Assembly (NCBI GenBank): GCA_015068035.1
Contig: SVLI01000002.1
Location: 186,001 to 250,000 of the forward strand
Source: Oscillospiraceae bacterium
Lineage (GTDB): Bacteria; Bacillota; Clostridia; Oscillospirales; Oscillospiraceae
Length of the DNA: 64,000 bases
Direction of reading: 5' to 3'
Of the stretch, positions 43,258-53,786 are shown in pieces. A program made the translations under genes and the position numbers. How positions within the stretch are numbered: position 1 is the stretch's first letter; every line of letters starts with the position of its first letter. The notes below the pieces were generated by a model. The model made no database searches. It had not been told where the DNA came from and saw only the letters and a list, made by a program, of their open reading frames with translations.

Positions 43258-44478
43258 TTATTGCAGATACTGGTCGTAGGCCTTTGTCATGCTCAGCATG
43301 GGCAGGAAGATGGAAAATACAATCAGCACGACAAAAACGGTCATCACCAGGATGGTGATCGGCTCCATCAGCGCCATCAGCCGCTTGGTTGCCGCGTCAA
43401 CCTCCTCATCGTAGAAATCCGCAGCCTTGGCGAGCATCCCCACCAGATCGCCGCTCTCTTCCCCGACACCGACGAGGTTGACCACCATCGCCGGAAAGCG
43501 GCGCACTTCGCGCAGACTTGTCGCAAGCGGCCAGCCCTGCGTAATCATGCCACGCATTGCATGCACAGCCTCCCGGAACAGGATGTTGTTCATGCTGCCC
43601 GCAGTCAGCTCCAGCGCCTGCGGAAGCGTGAGTCCCGAGCCGAGCAGCAGGGACAGCGTCCGGCAGAAAACCGCCGAGGCGCTGCGCACCGTCAGCCTGC
43701 CGAGCACGGGCAGCCTGCACGCAAGCCAGCCATAGAAGCGACCGCCCTTATCCGTCCTGCCAAGCAGCACGCCGAAAACAATCAGCCCAAGCAGCACAAT
43801 CACGACCAGCCACCACCACTGCACGAACCATGCGCTGAAATTCACAACGCCCTGCGTCAGCTTCGGCAGCTGCGTGCCCATCTCGGCAAAGGACTTCGTG
43901 AACGCGGGGATAATCTTCGTCATCATCACGATGAGCACAACGATTATCACAAAAAGCAGGATGCAGGGATAAATCATCACGCGGCCGACGGCGGAGCGGC
44001 TCTTTTTGACCTTCTCGTAATACAGCTCCATCTGGCGGAAGGACTCCTCCAGATTGCCGGATTCCTCACCGGCTGCAACCATGTTGACCATTATGTTGTT
44101 GAAAATGCGCGGATGGCTCCGCATGGACGCGGCCAGCGGGAGGCCTTTTTCGATGCTTGTCTGCGCCTCGCGCAGGGCAGCGCGGAGCTTTTTGTTCTCC
44201 GTCTGCTGCGTGAGCATACCCAGCACCGCCGAAACCGGCACGCCCGCGCGCAGGATGGAAACAAACTGGCGGCACATAACCGCCATATCCTTCGGTTTTG
44301 GATTGCCGAGAAACGGGATGTCAAGCTCCCGGCCGAGGATGCTTTGTTCCCGGATGTCCAGAACGGTATAGCCGGTTTTTCGCAGCGAGGCCTTCGCCGT
44401 TTCGAGGGAGGAGGCCTCAACGGTCTCCCGGACTTTCTTTCCGGTCACGGTCATGGCCGTGTAGTCAAACACAGGCAT
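43258..44478 (-). CDS. PilC/GspF inner-membrane platform protein
   Basis: The protein (406 residues) has the two repeated GspF domains, each with a four-helix cytoplasmic bundle and membrane helices. GVPVSAVLGML and GMLAKAADFYDEEVDAAT are characteristic. It docks with the PilB ATPase and holds the fibre base. It lies four bases behind pilB and upstream of the pilin. Confidence 0.9.
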   Translation of the reverse strand: MPVFDYTAMTVTGKKVRETVEASSLETAKASLRKTGYTVLDIREQSILGRELDIPFLGNPKPKDMAVMCRQFVSILRAGVPVSAVLGMLTQQTENKKLRAALREAQTSIEKGLPLAASMRSHPRIFNNIMVNMVAAGEESGNLEESFRQMELYYEKVKKSRSAVGRVMIYPCILLFVIIVVLIVMMTKIIPAFTKSFAEMGTQLPKLTQGVVNFSAWFVQWWWLVVIVLLGLIVFGVLLGRTDKGGRFYGWLACRLPVLGRLTVRSASAVFCRTLSLLLGSGLTLPQALELTAGSMNNILFREAVHAMRGMITQGWPLATSLREVRRFPAMVVNLVGVGEESGDLVGMLAKAADFYDEEVDAATKRLMALMEPITILVMTVFVVLIVFSIFLPMLSMTKAYDQYLQ

Positions 44479-44482
44479 CCGC

Positions 44483-46198
44483 TCAGCCCTCCGCGTTTAC
44501 ATTCTGCTGATGTATATTCTCCACGCTGATGCGCTGGAGCTCGCTGATGGAAGTAGTCCCCTCCAGCACCAGTTCGCGCGCACTCTCGTGCATGGTCTTC
44601 ATCCCTTCCCGGATGGCGAGCGTACGGATCTCGTCTGTCGTGGCATGATGCGCAATAAGTGCGCGCAGCGTCGGCGTGATCTCCATAACCTCATACACGC
44701 CGATACGGTCATAATAGCCCGTGCCGTCACAGCGCTGGCAGCCCACCGGCTCACCGATGCGGATGCTTTCCCACTGCGCTTCCGGCAAGCCAAGATATTC
44801 GGCCTCGTGACGCAGGACGGGCCGCAGCTTTTTGCAGTTCGGGCAAAGGCAGCGCACGAGGCGCTGGGCGATGATGCCCACAGTCGCATCCGCGATCAGA
44901 TAGCTCTCCACGCCCATATCCAGCAGCCTTGTAACGCTGGAGGCCGTGTCGTTCGTGTGCAGCGTGCTCATCACAAGATGTCCGGTGATGGAGGCCTGCA
45001 CCGCGATGGACGCAGTCTCCCCGTCGCGGATCTCGCCGATCATAATGATATCCGGATCCTGACGCAGAATGGAGCGCAGGGCGTTGGCAAAAGTCATGTT
45101 GGCTTTTGGGTTGACCTGCACCTGATTGATGCCCTCGATGTTTGCCTCGACCGGATCCTCGATGGTGACAATGTTCACCTCGTCGCTGTTGAGCTCGCTC
45201 AGCGCGGTATACATCGTGGTCGATTTTCCCGAGCCCGTCGGCCCCGTGACCAGCACGATGCCGTTTGGAATTTTCAAAATGCGGTCAAACTTTTCAAGCT
45301 GCGCTCCCCGCAGGCCCAGGGCCCGCTTGCTTCGGGTGAGCGCCTTTTTCTGCGCAAGACGGAGCACGCATTTTTCTCCGTAGACCGTGGGCAGCGTGGA
45401 AACACGCACCTCATATTCGTTTCCATCCATCACGATGGGGAAACGGCCGTCCTGCGGCGTTCTCTTTTCGGATATATCCAGCCCGCTGATGATCTTGATG
45501 CGGGCAACAATGGCGGGGAGCAAAAGCAGGTCGTAGGTCATCACCGGATGCAGCACACCGTCAACACGGAAACGCACACGCACGCAGTCCGAGCCCGCCT
45601 CAATATGAATATCCGAAGCGCGGCGGTGCACCGCCTGTTCAATCAAAGTCTTGACAAGTATAACAACAGGAGAGGCGTTAACGCTCTCCTGCATGAGCTG
45701 CTCTTCAACCGTCCTGTCGGCTTCGCCGGTCTGTGTATAAAGCGCGGCGGCCTCCTGCATCTCCTCCGTGCCGTAGCAGCGGTCAATGGCAAGCAGAATG
45801 TCCGTCGCCGTGGCCAGAAAGGGCTTGACGCGGCATTTTCCGGCGGCTGCGACAATGTCCCGCCCTTTCATGTTTGTCGGGTCGTTAATTGCAACGCAGA
45901 CCGTCCGGCTGTCCGCCTCGTCAAACGCGAAGGGGATGATGAGGTTTGCCCGCAGCAGTTCGGGGCGCACAAGCAGGCGCACGTCCATCGGGATGGGGCT
46001 CTCATAGAGCCGGATCTGCGGAATGCCGGAGGCGTAAGAGAGCGCTTCAATCAGCTTTTCCTCTGACACGATGCCGCGCTCAATGAGAAGTTCCCGCACC
46101 GGCCGCCGGATTTCCTGATGCTCCTGCAGCAGCGCATCCGTCTGCTCCCGGGACAGAAGCCCCTGATCGGCCAGATACCGAAGCAGCTTCTCGTTCAC
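44483..46198 (-). CDS. PilB/GspE assembly ATPase
   Basis: This hexameric ATPase of 571 residues powers pilin extrusion. It has an N-terminal MshEN-like segment, Walker A at 319-327 (GPTGSGKST), the Asp box VTIEDPVE, Walker B region LRQDPDIIMIGEIRDGETA and a zinc site with CLCPNC and CQRCDGTG. The start is GTG 46198, with GGGGGGTG just upstream. No retraction ATPase (PilT) is found in the window, which favours a pseudopilus or DNA-uptake fibre over a retracting pilus, although pilT may lie elsewhere. Confidence 0.93.
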   Translation of the reverse strand: MNEKLLRYLADQGLLSREQTDALLQEHQEIRRPVRELLIERGIVSEEKLIEALSYASGIPQIRLYESPIPMDVRLLVRPELLRANLIIPFAFDEADSRTVCVAINDPTNMKGRDIVAAAGKCRVKPFLATATDILLAIDRCYGTEEMQEAAALYTQTGEADRTVEEQLMQESVNASPVVILVKTLIEQAVHRRASDIHIEAGSDCVRVRFRVDGVLHPVMTYDLLLLPAIVARIKIISGLDISEKRTPQDGRFPIVMDGNEYEVRVSTLPTVYGEKCVLRLAQKKALTRSKRALGLRGAQLEKFDRILKIPNGIVLVTGPTGSGKSTTMYTALSELNSDEVNIVTIEDPVEANIEGINQVQVNPKANMTFANALRSILRQDPDIIMIGEIRDGETASIAVQASITGHLVMSTLHTNDTASSVTRLLDMGVESYLIADATVGIIAQRLVRCLCPNCKKLRPVLRHEAEYLGLPEAQWESIRIGEPVGCQRCDGTGYYDRIGVYEVMEITPTLRALIAHHATTDEIRTLAIREGMKTMHESARELVLEGTTSISELQRISVENIHQQNVNAEG

Positions 46199-46232
46199 GG
46201 CACCACACCCCCCTCAAGCTTTTAGCGCAGAG

Positions 46233-46241
46233 ATTATACCA
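46233..46241 (-). promoter_or_regulatory. Extended -10 promoter of the pilus operon
   Basis: TGGTATAAT on the minus strand, an extended -10 of consensus quality, with no good -35. The nine-gene operon starts just downstream. Confidence 0.55.
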
Positions 46242-46325
46242 CAACACCTGCTCCTTGTATAGAGAAATAATCGAATATATTGTGGTTAACAGCAAATAAT
46301 TTTCGGTTTTTTCTGTCCGCGGCAT

Positions 46326-46363
46326 AAAAAACCCTGCGCAGGAGTAATCCTGCGCAGGGTTTT
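46326..46363 (-). terminator. Terminator after groEL
   Basis: AAAAACCCTGCGCAGGA and its complement with a 4-base loop; a strong intrinsic terminator flanked by A and T runs. Confidence 0.85.
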
Positions 46364-46396
46364 TATCTGTTTTCCGTTATTTCGGAGCGGTTTTGC

Positions 46397-48031
<1,635 letters not shown>

Positions 48032-48068
48032 TTACCTCCAAATAATTTCAGTTTCCCGCTTGGGAAGC

Positions 48069-48353
48069 TCAGTCCACGATCGCCAGAATGTCACTCTGAC
48101 GCACGATGTTGTATTCCTCGCCGTCGATCTTCACGGTGGTGCCGGCGTACTTACCGGTGATGACCTTATCTCCGGCCTTGACTTCCATCTTCACCTCGTT
48201 GCCGTCCACGATGCCGCCGGGGCCCGCGACGATGACGGTGTAGATCTCCGGCTTCTCCTGCGCAGCAGAGGACAGAATGATGCCGCTCTTGGTCTTCTCC
48301 TCAGCTTCAAACTGCTTGAGCACCACGCGGTCTGCCAAAGGCTTCAGTGTCAT
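48069..48353 (-). CDS. groES: Co-chaperonin GroES
   Basis: The 94-residue lid of the GroEL chamber. TLKPLADRVVLKQFEAEEKT, the mobile loop SGIILSSAAQEKPE, and VKAGDKVITGKYAGTTV are all as expected. It has a strong ribosome site (AGGAGG) and is the first gene of the CIRCE-controlled operon. Confidence 0.97.
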   Translation of the reverse strand: MTLKPLADRVVLKQFEAEEKTKSGIILSSAAQEKPEIYTVIVAGPGGIVDGNEVKMEVKAGDKVITGKYAGTTVKIDGEEYNIVRQSDILAIVD

Positions 48354-48392
48354 AAATGTATTCCTCCTAAATTAGTATAAACATTCAAATCG

Positions 48393-48419
48393 TTAGCACT
48401 CTTTTGTCTTGAGTGCTAA
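48393..48419 (-). promoter_or_regulatory. CIRCE operator (HrcA binding site)
   Basis: Perfect TTAGCACTC, 9 bases, GAGTGCTAA, between the promoter and groES. HrcA is not encoded in the window. Confidence 0.95.
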
Positions 48420-48426
48420 CGAGTAT

Positions 48427-48455
48427 ATGATAAACTAAGTATTTCCATTCTGCAA
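48427..48455 (-). promoter_or_regulatory. Promoter of groES-groEL
   Basis: -35 TTGCAG (48450-48455), 17-base spacer, -10 TATCAT (48427-48432), just upstream of CIRCE. Confidence 0.8.
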
Positions 48456-48542
48456 GGCGGAAATAAGCGGTTTTTCCCGTATTTTCCGAAAAATATTGAA
48501 TTTTCCTTAATTTAGCTCTTGCTCAGCCGTTGTAATCTCCGA

Positions 48543-49493
48543 TTATCTCTTGATTTCTTCGATTTCCTTATTCTCATTTTCAAAATATGCCATTTTCGCA
48601 GGAAAGATAAAGTTCAACCCGCGGGGCACCACGCTCATCTCCAGCGCGCTGCTGCGCATTGCCTCGCCGTCCACATTTACCAGCAGCTCCTCCGGCGCTT
48701 CGATGCGGATGCTCTGCGCGCAGATATAATCGCACAAGTGGGACAGCTCGCGGAACTTTCCCTTGGCATAGCGGCCGACGAGCTTGGCAAAAGCCAGGCG
48801 GGAAACGCCTTTGACCACGAGAATATCCAGCAGCCCGTCGTCCACCCGGGCTTCGGGCATGGGGTTAAAAATGCCGCCATAGCTGGTGCCGTTGCAAACG
48901 CAGATGAGGGTCTTATCCCCCTCGAAAACCTGTTCGTTTACAATGGCGCGGATGGGACGTTTGATGCCCTTGATCAGCTCCACCACCGTGGAGATCACGT
49001 AACCCGCTGCGCCGCCGATGACCGGGATCTTGCTGTATTTATGCACATTACAGCCGATGCGCGCATCAATACCGACCGAGCAGATGTTGACGCTGTAGCG
49101 CTCACCGATGCGGATGACGTCAATGGCGCGCTCCTCGCCGCGCAGCAGCTCCTCCAGCGCGAAGAAACGCTCGCGCTCCTCGCCGAAAGCCTTAATGAAG
49201 TCGTTGCCCGTTCCGCAGGGAAAATGCGTCACCGCAACGTTCGGCTTCTCCGATGCACCGCAGACACATTCGTTGAGCGTGCCGTCCCCGCCGCAGGCAT
49301 AGACGCGCAGCGCAGCGTGTTTTTTGGCCTCTTCCTCAATTTTCCGGATCGCGTCCAGCGGCGCTTTGGTCTGGTATATCTCAAAATCCGCATTCGCGTC
49401 CCAATTCAGAACCGCCCGGGAAATCCGCTCGTTGAGTTCCGCCGTATGTTTTCCGTCACCCGCCGCCGGATTGACGATAAACAGATGCCGCAT
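48543..49493 (-). CDS. Diacylglycerol/lipid kinase family protein (YegS/DgkB-like)
   Basis: A 316-residue cytoplasmic kinase with the DAGK catalytic fold. VNPAAGDGKH, the nucleotide loop YACGGDGTLNE and HFPCGTGNDFIKAFG are the family motifs. It phosphorylates diacylglycerol or another lipid, recycling it to phosphatidate. The start is taken as ATG 49493, because GGAG lies nine bases before it; ATG 49508 itself contains that ribosome site. It is downstream of the RNA methyltransferase gene. Confidence 0.85.
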   Translation of the reverse strand: MRHLFIVNPAAGDGKHTAELNERISRAVLNWDANADFEIYQTKAPLDAIRKIEEEAKKHAALRVYACGGDGTLNECVCGASEKPNVAVTHFPCGTGNDFIKAFGEERERFFALEELLRGEERAIDVIRIGERYSVNICSVGIDARIGCNVHKYSKIPVIGGAAGYVISTVVELIKGIKRPIRAIVNEQVFEGDKTLICVCNGTSYGGIFNPMPEARVDDGLLDILVVKGVSRLAFAKLVGRYAKGKFRELSHLCDYICAQSIRIEAPEELLVNVDGEAMRSSALEMSVVPRGLNFIFPAKMAYFENENKEIEEIKR

Positions 49494-49533
49494 CGTTTTC
49501 ATCTCCATTTATGTTTGTTCGGGTCTGCCCGTT

Positions 49534-50649
49534 TCAAACCTTCTCGTAAATGTGCAGGTCACACTTCATCATGCCGTTATACAGTTTGCGCTTTTTGTCC
49601 GCTTCGGCACCGAAGCTCCGTTCAAATTCCGTATGCGAGGAGATCAGATAGAGCTTCCAGTTCTCCCTTCCGCGCAGCGCAGCGCCAAAATCCCGATAGA
49701 GCTCCGCAGAGGCCTGCTTTTCCATCAGACGCTCGCCGTAGGGCGGATTCGTCACGATCACGCCGCGCTCCGTCTGTCGCGAGAACTCCCGCGCATCCGC
49801 AACCGAGAACTCAATCAGCTCCGCCACGCCCGCGCGCGCAGCGTTTTGCTTTGCCACGGCAACAGCCTTGGGGTCAATGTCCGAAGCGTAGATGTGATAT
49901 TCGCCGCTGAACTCCTTTTCCCGCGCCGCTTCCCGCGCCGTGCGCCAAACTTTATTCGGAACCGCCGGCCACTTTTCCGCAGCAAAGCCGCGACCCACGC
50001 CGGGCGCGCGGTTTTTGGCCGCGAGCGCCGCCTCGATGGCGATCGTGCCACTGCCGCAGAAAGGATCGCAGAAATCGCCCTTGCCGCGATACCGGGCAAG
50101 GTTCACCATACCCGCTGCAAGCGTCTCACGCAGCGGGGCCGCCACGCTCTCCGGTCGGTAGCCGCGCTTGAAAAGTGGCGCGCCGCTGGTATCCAGATAC
50201 AGCGTTGCCTCATCTTTCATAATAGAAAACTGAATCTGATAAAGGGAACCCGTCTCCGGCAGCCAATCCACGCCGTATTGCGCGCCAAGGCGCGCGGCAA
50301 CCGCCTTTTTGATGATTCGCTGACAATCCGGAATCGAGTGCAGGGCGCTGCCCAGGCTGTAACCCTTGACGGGGAAGACGCCCTCACGCGGGATAAAGCG
50401 TTCCCACGGCAGGGCACGCGTCCCCTCAAAAAGCGCATCAAAGCTCTCCGCGCGGAAGCTGCCAAGCTCCAGAAGCACACGCTCGCCGCAGCGCAGGGAA
50501 ATATTCGCCACCGCCATCGACGCAGCGTTGCCGTCAAAGCGCACGCGTCCGTTGTCCGCGCGCACCTCCTCCATGCCCATACGCCGCAGCTCGTCGGCAA
50601 CGAGACCCTCCAGTCCGAAAAGGCAGGGGACGCAAAACGTCACACTCAT
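49534..50649 (-). CDS. THUMP-type RNA methyltransferase (RlmL/YpsC-like)
   Basis: A 371-residue protein with an N-terminal ferredoxin-like/THUMP region (CVPCLFGLEGLVADELRRMG) and a C-terminal Rossmann methylase. FCDPFCGSGTIAIEAAL is motif I and VTNPPYGERL the catalytic NPPY for N-methylation of a base, probably guanine N2 in 23S rRNA. The start is ATG 50649, overlapping the prmA stop by 4 bases (ATGA), so the two genes are coupled. Confidence 0.88.
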   Translation of the reverse strand: MSVTFCVPCLFGLEGLVADELRRMGMEEVRADNGRVRFDGNAASMAVANISLRCGERVLLELGSFRAESFDALFEGTRALPWERFIPREGVFPVKGYSLGSALHSIPDCQRIIKKAVAARLGAQYGVDWLPETGSLYQIQFSIMKDEATLYLDTSGAPLFKRGYRPESVAAPLRETLAAGMVNLARYRGKGDFCDPFCGSGTIAIEAALAAKNRAPGVGRGFAAEKWPAVPNKVWRTAREAAREKEFSGEYHIYASDIDPKAVAVAKQNAARAGVAELIEFSVADAREFSRQTERGVIVTNPPYGERLMEKQASAELYRDFGAALRGRENWKLYLISSHTEFERSFGAEADKKRKLYNGMMKCDLHIYEKV

Positions 50650-51578
50650 AACGCTTCCTCCGCGGCCTCCGTGACAAAGCAGTGCCACTCTTCCTCGCAG
50701 TGATGCTCCAGAATGCGAAGTCCGTTCTTCTCCAAAGCGGCAGCAACCTCCGCCTCGCGTCCGTCAATGATGCCGGAGCAGACAAACTTTGCGCCTTTGG
50801 CCATAAACTGCCGCACGAAGCCGGAAAGCGGAATAATCACATCCGAAACGATGTTCGCCAACACAAGACCATAGCCCTCGCCAAGTCTCCGGCGCAGGCC
50901 CATATCCGAAAGCAGATCGCCCGCATAGATCACAAAGCGCTCACCGGAAAAGCCGTTGAGCAGCGCGTTTGCGTTCGCCACATCCGGCGCTTTGGGATCC
51001 ACATCGCAGCCAACGACGGCCTCCGCGCCGAACAGCAGCGCGGCAATGCCGAGAATGCCGCTGCCGCAGCCAAGGTCAAGTGCACGCATCCCGGGCCGGG
51101 CAAGCTCGCTCACCGCCTGCAGGCACATCCGCGTTGTAGCATGCGAGCCGGTTCCGAAGATCAGGCCGGGATCGAGCCGCAGCGCCTTGCGTCCGTTATC
51201 CGGATAGTCCTCCCATTCCGGCACGACGGCAAGCTTCTCCCCGATCTCGATGGGCTTATAGTACTCGCGCCAGTTGTTCTCCCAGTCGCTGTCCTCCACG
51301 AAGGTGATCTCCGGCTCAAAGCCGGCAGAGCGCACGGCCTGCAGCAGCGCGTGCCCGTCGGCATCGTCCGAAAGATAGAACTTCACGCGGGAGACGCCGG
51401 AATAGCGCGCGGCAAGCTCCTCGTCCACATAGTCCCAGTATTGCTTGTTGTTCTCCAGAAAATGACGGAAGTCCTGCTCGTCCTCGACGACCATGCCGCC
51501 GACGCCCAGTTCCTCCAGCTGCAGACACAGCAGCTCCGCATCCCCAACCGCGGGGACAGATGCTTCAATCCAACGCAT
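50646..51578 (-). CDS. prmA: Ribosomal protein L11 methyltransferase
   Basis: The 310-residue enzyme trimethylates ribosomal protein L11. The N-terminal substrate-binding part includes GVGGMVVEDEQDF; the catalytic part has FGTGSHATTRMCLQ, ALDLGCGSGILGIAAL and VLANIVSDVIIPL. Length and order fit the family well. It is the first gene of the pair with the THUMP methyltransferase. Confidence 0.93.
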   Translation of the reverse strand: MRWIEASVPAVGDAELLCLQLEELGVGGMVVEDEQDFRHFLENNKQYWDYVDEELAARYSGVSRVKFYLSDDADGHALLQAVRSAGFEPEITFVEDSDWENNWREYYKPIEIGEKLAVVPEWEDYPDNGRKALRLDPGLIFGTGSHATTRMCLQAVSELARPGMRALDLGCGSGILGIAALLFGAEAVVGCDVDPKAPDVANANALLNGFSGERFVIYAGDLLSDMGLRRRLGEGYGLVLANIVSDVIIPLSGFVRQFMAKGAKFVCSGIIDGREAEVAAALEKNGLRILEHHCEEEWHCFVTEAAEEAL

Positions 51579-51633
51579 TTTTCTCTCCGTTTCCGGCTTC
51601 TTCCGCCCTGTTGAAAAGGGGCGAAAATAGCCG

Positions 51634-51662
51634 TTGCTTTTTCTTTTTGTGTACTATATAAT
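51634..51662 (+). promoter_or_regulatory. Promoter of the formate/nitrite channel gene
   Basis: -35 TTGCTT (51634-51639), 17-base spacer, consensus -10 TATAAT (51657-51662). Confidence 0.7.
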
Positions 51663-51725
51663 GAATCACGAACATTCGCGGGGGAATCTCTTTTTCCGCG
51701 TCAAAACTGTATTTGGAGGCACAGC

Positions 51726-52370
51726 ATGAAACGCATCAAAACTCTGGTCTACGGCATCCTGGCCGGCTTCTGCATCTCCCTGGGCGGCGCCATTTTCCTG
51801 TCCCTGGATAACAAGATTGTCGGCACGCTGCTGTTCACGGTCGGCCTGTTCACCATCGTCACACAGGGCTTCAACCTCTTCACGGGCAAGGTCTGCTACG
51901 TCTTTGAGAAGGACGGCAGCTATGCGCTCGACCTTCTGTTCATCTGGCTCGGCAACCTCATCGGCTGCCTGATCTTCGGCAGCCTGCTGCTCTGCACGCG
52001 CGTCGGCGCGGGTCTCTCGGAAAAGGCCGCCGGAATCGTGGCCACCAAGCTGGGTGACGGACTTCTGAGCATCTTCCTTCTGTCCGTGTTCTGCAACATA
52101 CTGATCTTCATCGCCGTGGACGGCTTCAACAACGGTAAGCACGAGCTGGGCAAGTACCTCGCCCTCTTCTTCGGCATCATGGTCTTCATCCTCTGCGGAT
52201 TCGAGCACTGCGTTGCCAACATGTTCTACTTCACCGTTGCGAAGGCCTGGAGCGGCAAGGCCATCCTCTACCTCATCGTGATGACGCTCGGCAACTCCGT
52301 CGGCGGCGTGATCTTCCCGCTCATCCGCATGGCCTGCAACCGCAAGAAAGAAGAAGTTGCGGCAAAATAA
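51726..52370 (+). CDS. Formate/nitrite transporter (FNT) family channel
   Basis: A 214-residue membrane protein with six hydrophobic segments. The family motif FEHCVANMFYF contains the central histidine of the channel. It is shorter than FocA or NirC (about 260-285), because the N-terminal amphipathic part is missing and translation starts almost in the first helix. FNT channels pass formate, nitrite, hydrosulfide or acetate; which one is not visible. It has a good promoter and ends six bases from a convergent gene with no hairpin between. Confidence 0.8.
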   Translation: MKRIKTLVYGILAGFCISLGGAIFLSLDNKIVGTLLFTVGLFTIVTQGFNLFTGKVCYVFEKDGSYALDLLFIWLGNLIGCLIFGSLLLCTRVGAGLSEKAAGIVATKLGDGLLSIFLLSVFCNILIFIAVDGFNNGKHELGKYLALFFGIMVFILCGFEHCVANMFYFTVAKAWSGKAILYLIVMTLGNSVGGVIFPLIRMACNRKKEEVAAK

Positions 52371-52376
52371 GCCACT

Positions 52377-53588
52377 TTATTCTTCCGTTGCCCCATAGTC
52401 GCGGCACATATCCGCCGTGACGCCACGGTTGCGGATCATGCGCGAAAGGAATTCGCCCGCCGGGCGAAGCTTGCGCGCCCTGGTCTCCGGATCAATCGCC
52501 ACGAGTCCGGGCAGCGCACCGTCTGCAAAAGGCAGCGCGTGCCAACGCTCCACCGGCAAACCCGCTCCGCTGAGCGCGCGGACAATTTCATAAATTCGCT
52601 GAGGGCTCGGTGCCGAAAGGCCCGGGCCTTCCGTGATGAATATGGGCTTTCGCAGCATGGCGCTGCGGGTTGCCGCGCAGTAAAGCAACTCGTTTGCATC
52701 CGGCTCCCGAAATGAAACGGGGATTCCCGCATGCGCTGCAGGCAGGCTATAGCAACACAGGTCGTGAAAGTCACAGTAAACGCCCTTCTTGGCGTGCAGA
52801 TAGTTCGGCAGCGGATAGGGAAATTTTCCGCAGGTCATCGCTTCACCCATTGCAATCTGAAACAGCTTGTCCACCGTCCCGGTCTCAATCAGACCCAGGG
52901 GCGTTTTATTTTTGCCACGCATCATGCGCATATGGATCGACGCGCCCACACGCGTTCCCTGCAGGCCAAATTCCTCCCTGAGCTCATGGATCAGATTGTA
53001 GCTTTCAATATGCGCGGCGACGAGCGTGCCCATCACCTGCCGCGTCTGGCGCAAGGACTTCAGCCCCGGCGGCCACATGCCGCTGTACCAGCCATTCCAG
53101 GCGTATAGATTCGGCTGCCCGACGGGAACGTAATCCTCCACAAGATGTCCCACCGTGCGCACGATCTTTTCCACATAGCGCAGGAAATACTGCACATTTT
53201 CCGCCTTTGCCCAGCCGCCCAGCCGCTGAAACCAAACGGGGTCACAGCATTCCTGCAGCACAAGCGCAACACGCACGCCCATCGCCCGCAGATACAGGAT
53301 TTCCTCCCGCACATGCGCGATGGCCTCGTCGTCAAACCCCTTCTGCTCCGGCTGAAGCCGCGCCCAGTCAAGGACAAAGCGGCAGCACTCCAAACCCATG
53401 CTGTGCAGCAGCATGTCATCCTTCCGCCACTTCTCCCAGTGATCCGCCAGGCGGAAAGCCTCCGCTTCCCGCACGCGGCGCTGTGCAATCCAGTTTCCCC
53501 AGGGGTGGCCGGGGATGACACCGTCGCTGCATATGCCGCCGAGCGTGCTGCCCAGCAGCAAGCTGCGCTTAAGATCAAATTCCTCCAA
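52377..53588 (-). CDS. GH1-like protein with the acid/base glutamate replaced by glutamine
   Basis: The 403-residue protein follows the GH1 beta-glucosidase layout: RFVLDWARLQPE (usually WSR-P), LQECCDPVWFQRLGGW (usually LHHWDLP), VPVGQPNLYAWNGWYSG (usually NEPN) and PIFITEGPG (nucleophile). At the acid/base site the glutamate is Q158 and the preceding Asn is Gly; the LHHW histidine is Glu. The nucleophile E320 is kept. Loss of the acid/base with retention of the nucleophile is known from plant myrosinases, which cleave thioglucosides. It could therefore be an S-glycosidase, a transglycosylase-like enzyme or a non-catalytic binder. Confidence 0.65.
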   Translation of the reverse strand: MEEFDLKRSLLLGSTLGGICSDGVIPGHPWGNWIAQRRVREAEAFRLADHWEKWRKDDMLLHSMGLECCRFVLDWARLQPEQKGFDDEAIAHVREEILYLRAMGVRVALVLQECCDPVWFQRLGGWAKAENVQYFLRYVEKIVRTVGHLVEDYVPVGQPNLYAWNGWYSGMWPPGLKSLRQTRQVMGTLVAAHIESYNLIHELREEFGLQGTRVGASIHMRMMRGKNKTPLGLIETGTVDKLFQIAMGEAMTCGKFPYPLPNYLHAKKGVYCDFHDLCCYSLPAAHAGIPVSFREPDANELLYCAATRSAMLRKPIFITEGPGLSAPSPQRIYEIVRALSGAGLPVERWHALPFADGALPGLVAIDPETRARKLRPAGEFLSRMIRNRGVTADMCRDYGATEE

Positions 53589-53733
53589 GCCGTTTTCCCC
53601 TCTTTCCGCGGGTATCGATACAAAAACCGTGCCTTTGCCAAGTGTTTGCCCAGCATTTTATCATATATCCGGCGCAATTTGAAGCACAAACTGTAAAACT
53701 TTTTCAAATCGGTTTTCGGCTGTGCGGTTTCGC

Positions 53734-53762
53734 TTGAAATCGCAGGCGGCTTGTTTTATATT
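53734..53762 (+). promoter_or_regulatory. Promoter of the PurN-like/mnmG/mnmA unit
   Basis: -35 TTGAAA (53734-53739), 17-base spacer, -10 TATATT (53757-53762), 25 bases before the PurN-like gene. Confidence 0.65.
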
Positions 53763-53786
53763 TCTTATAAAAGGAGTGGATCTGTT

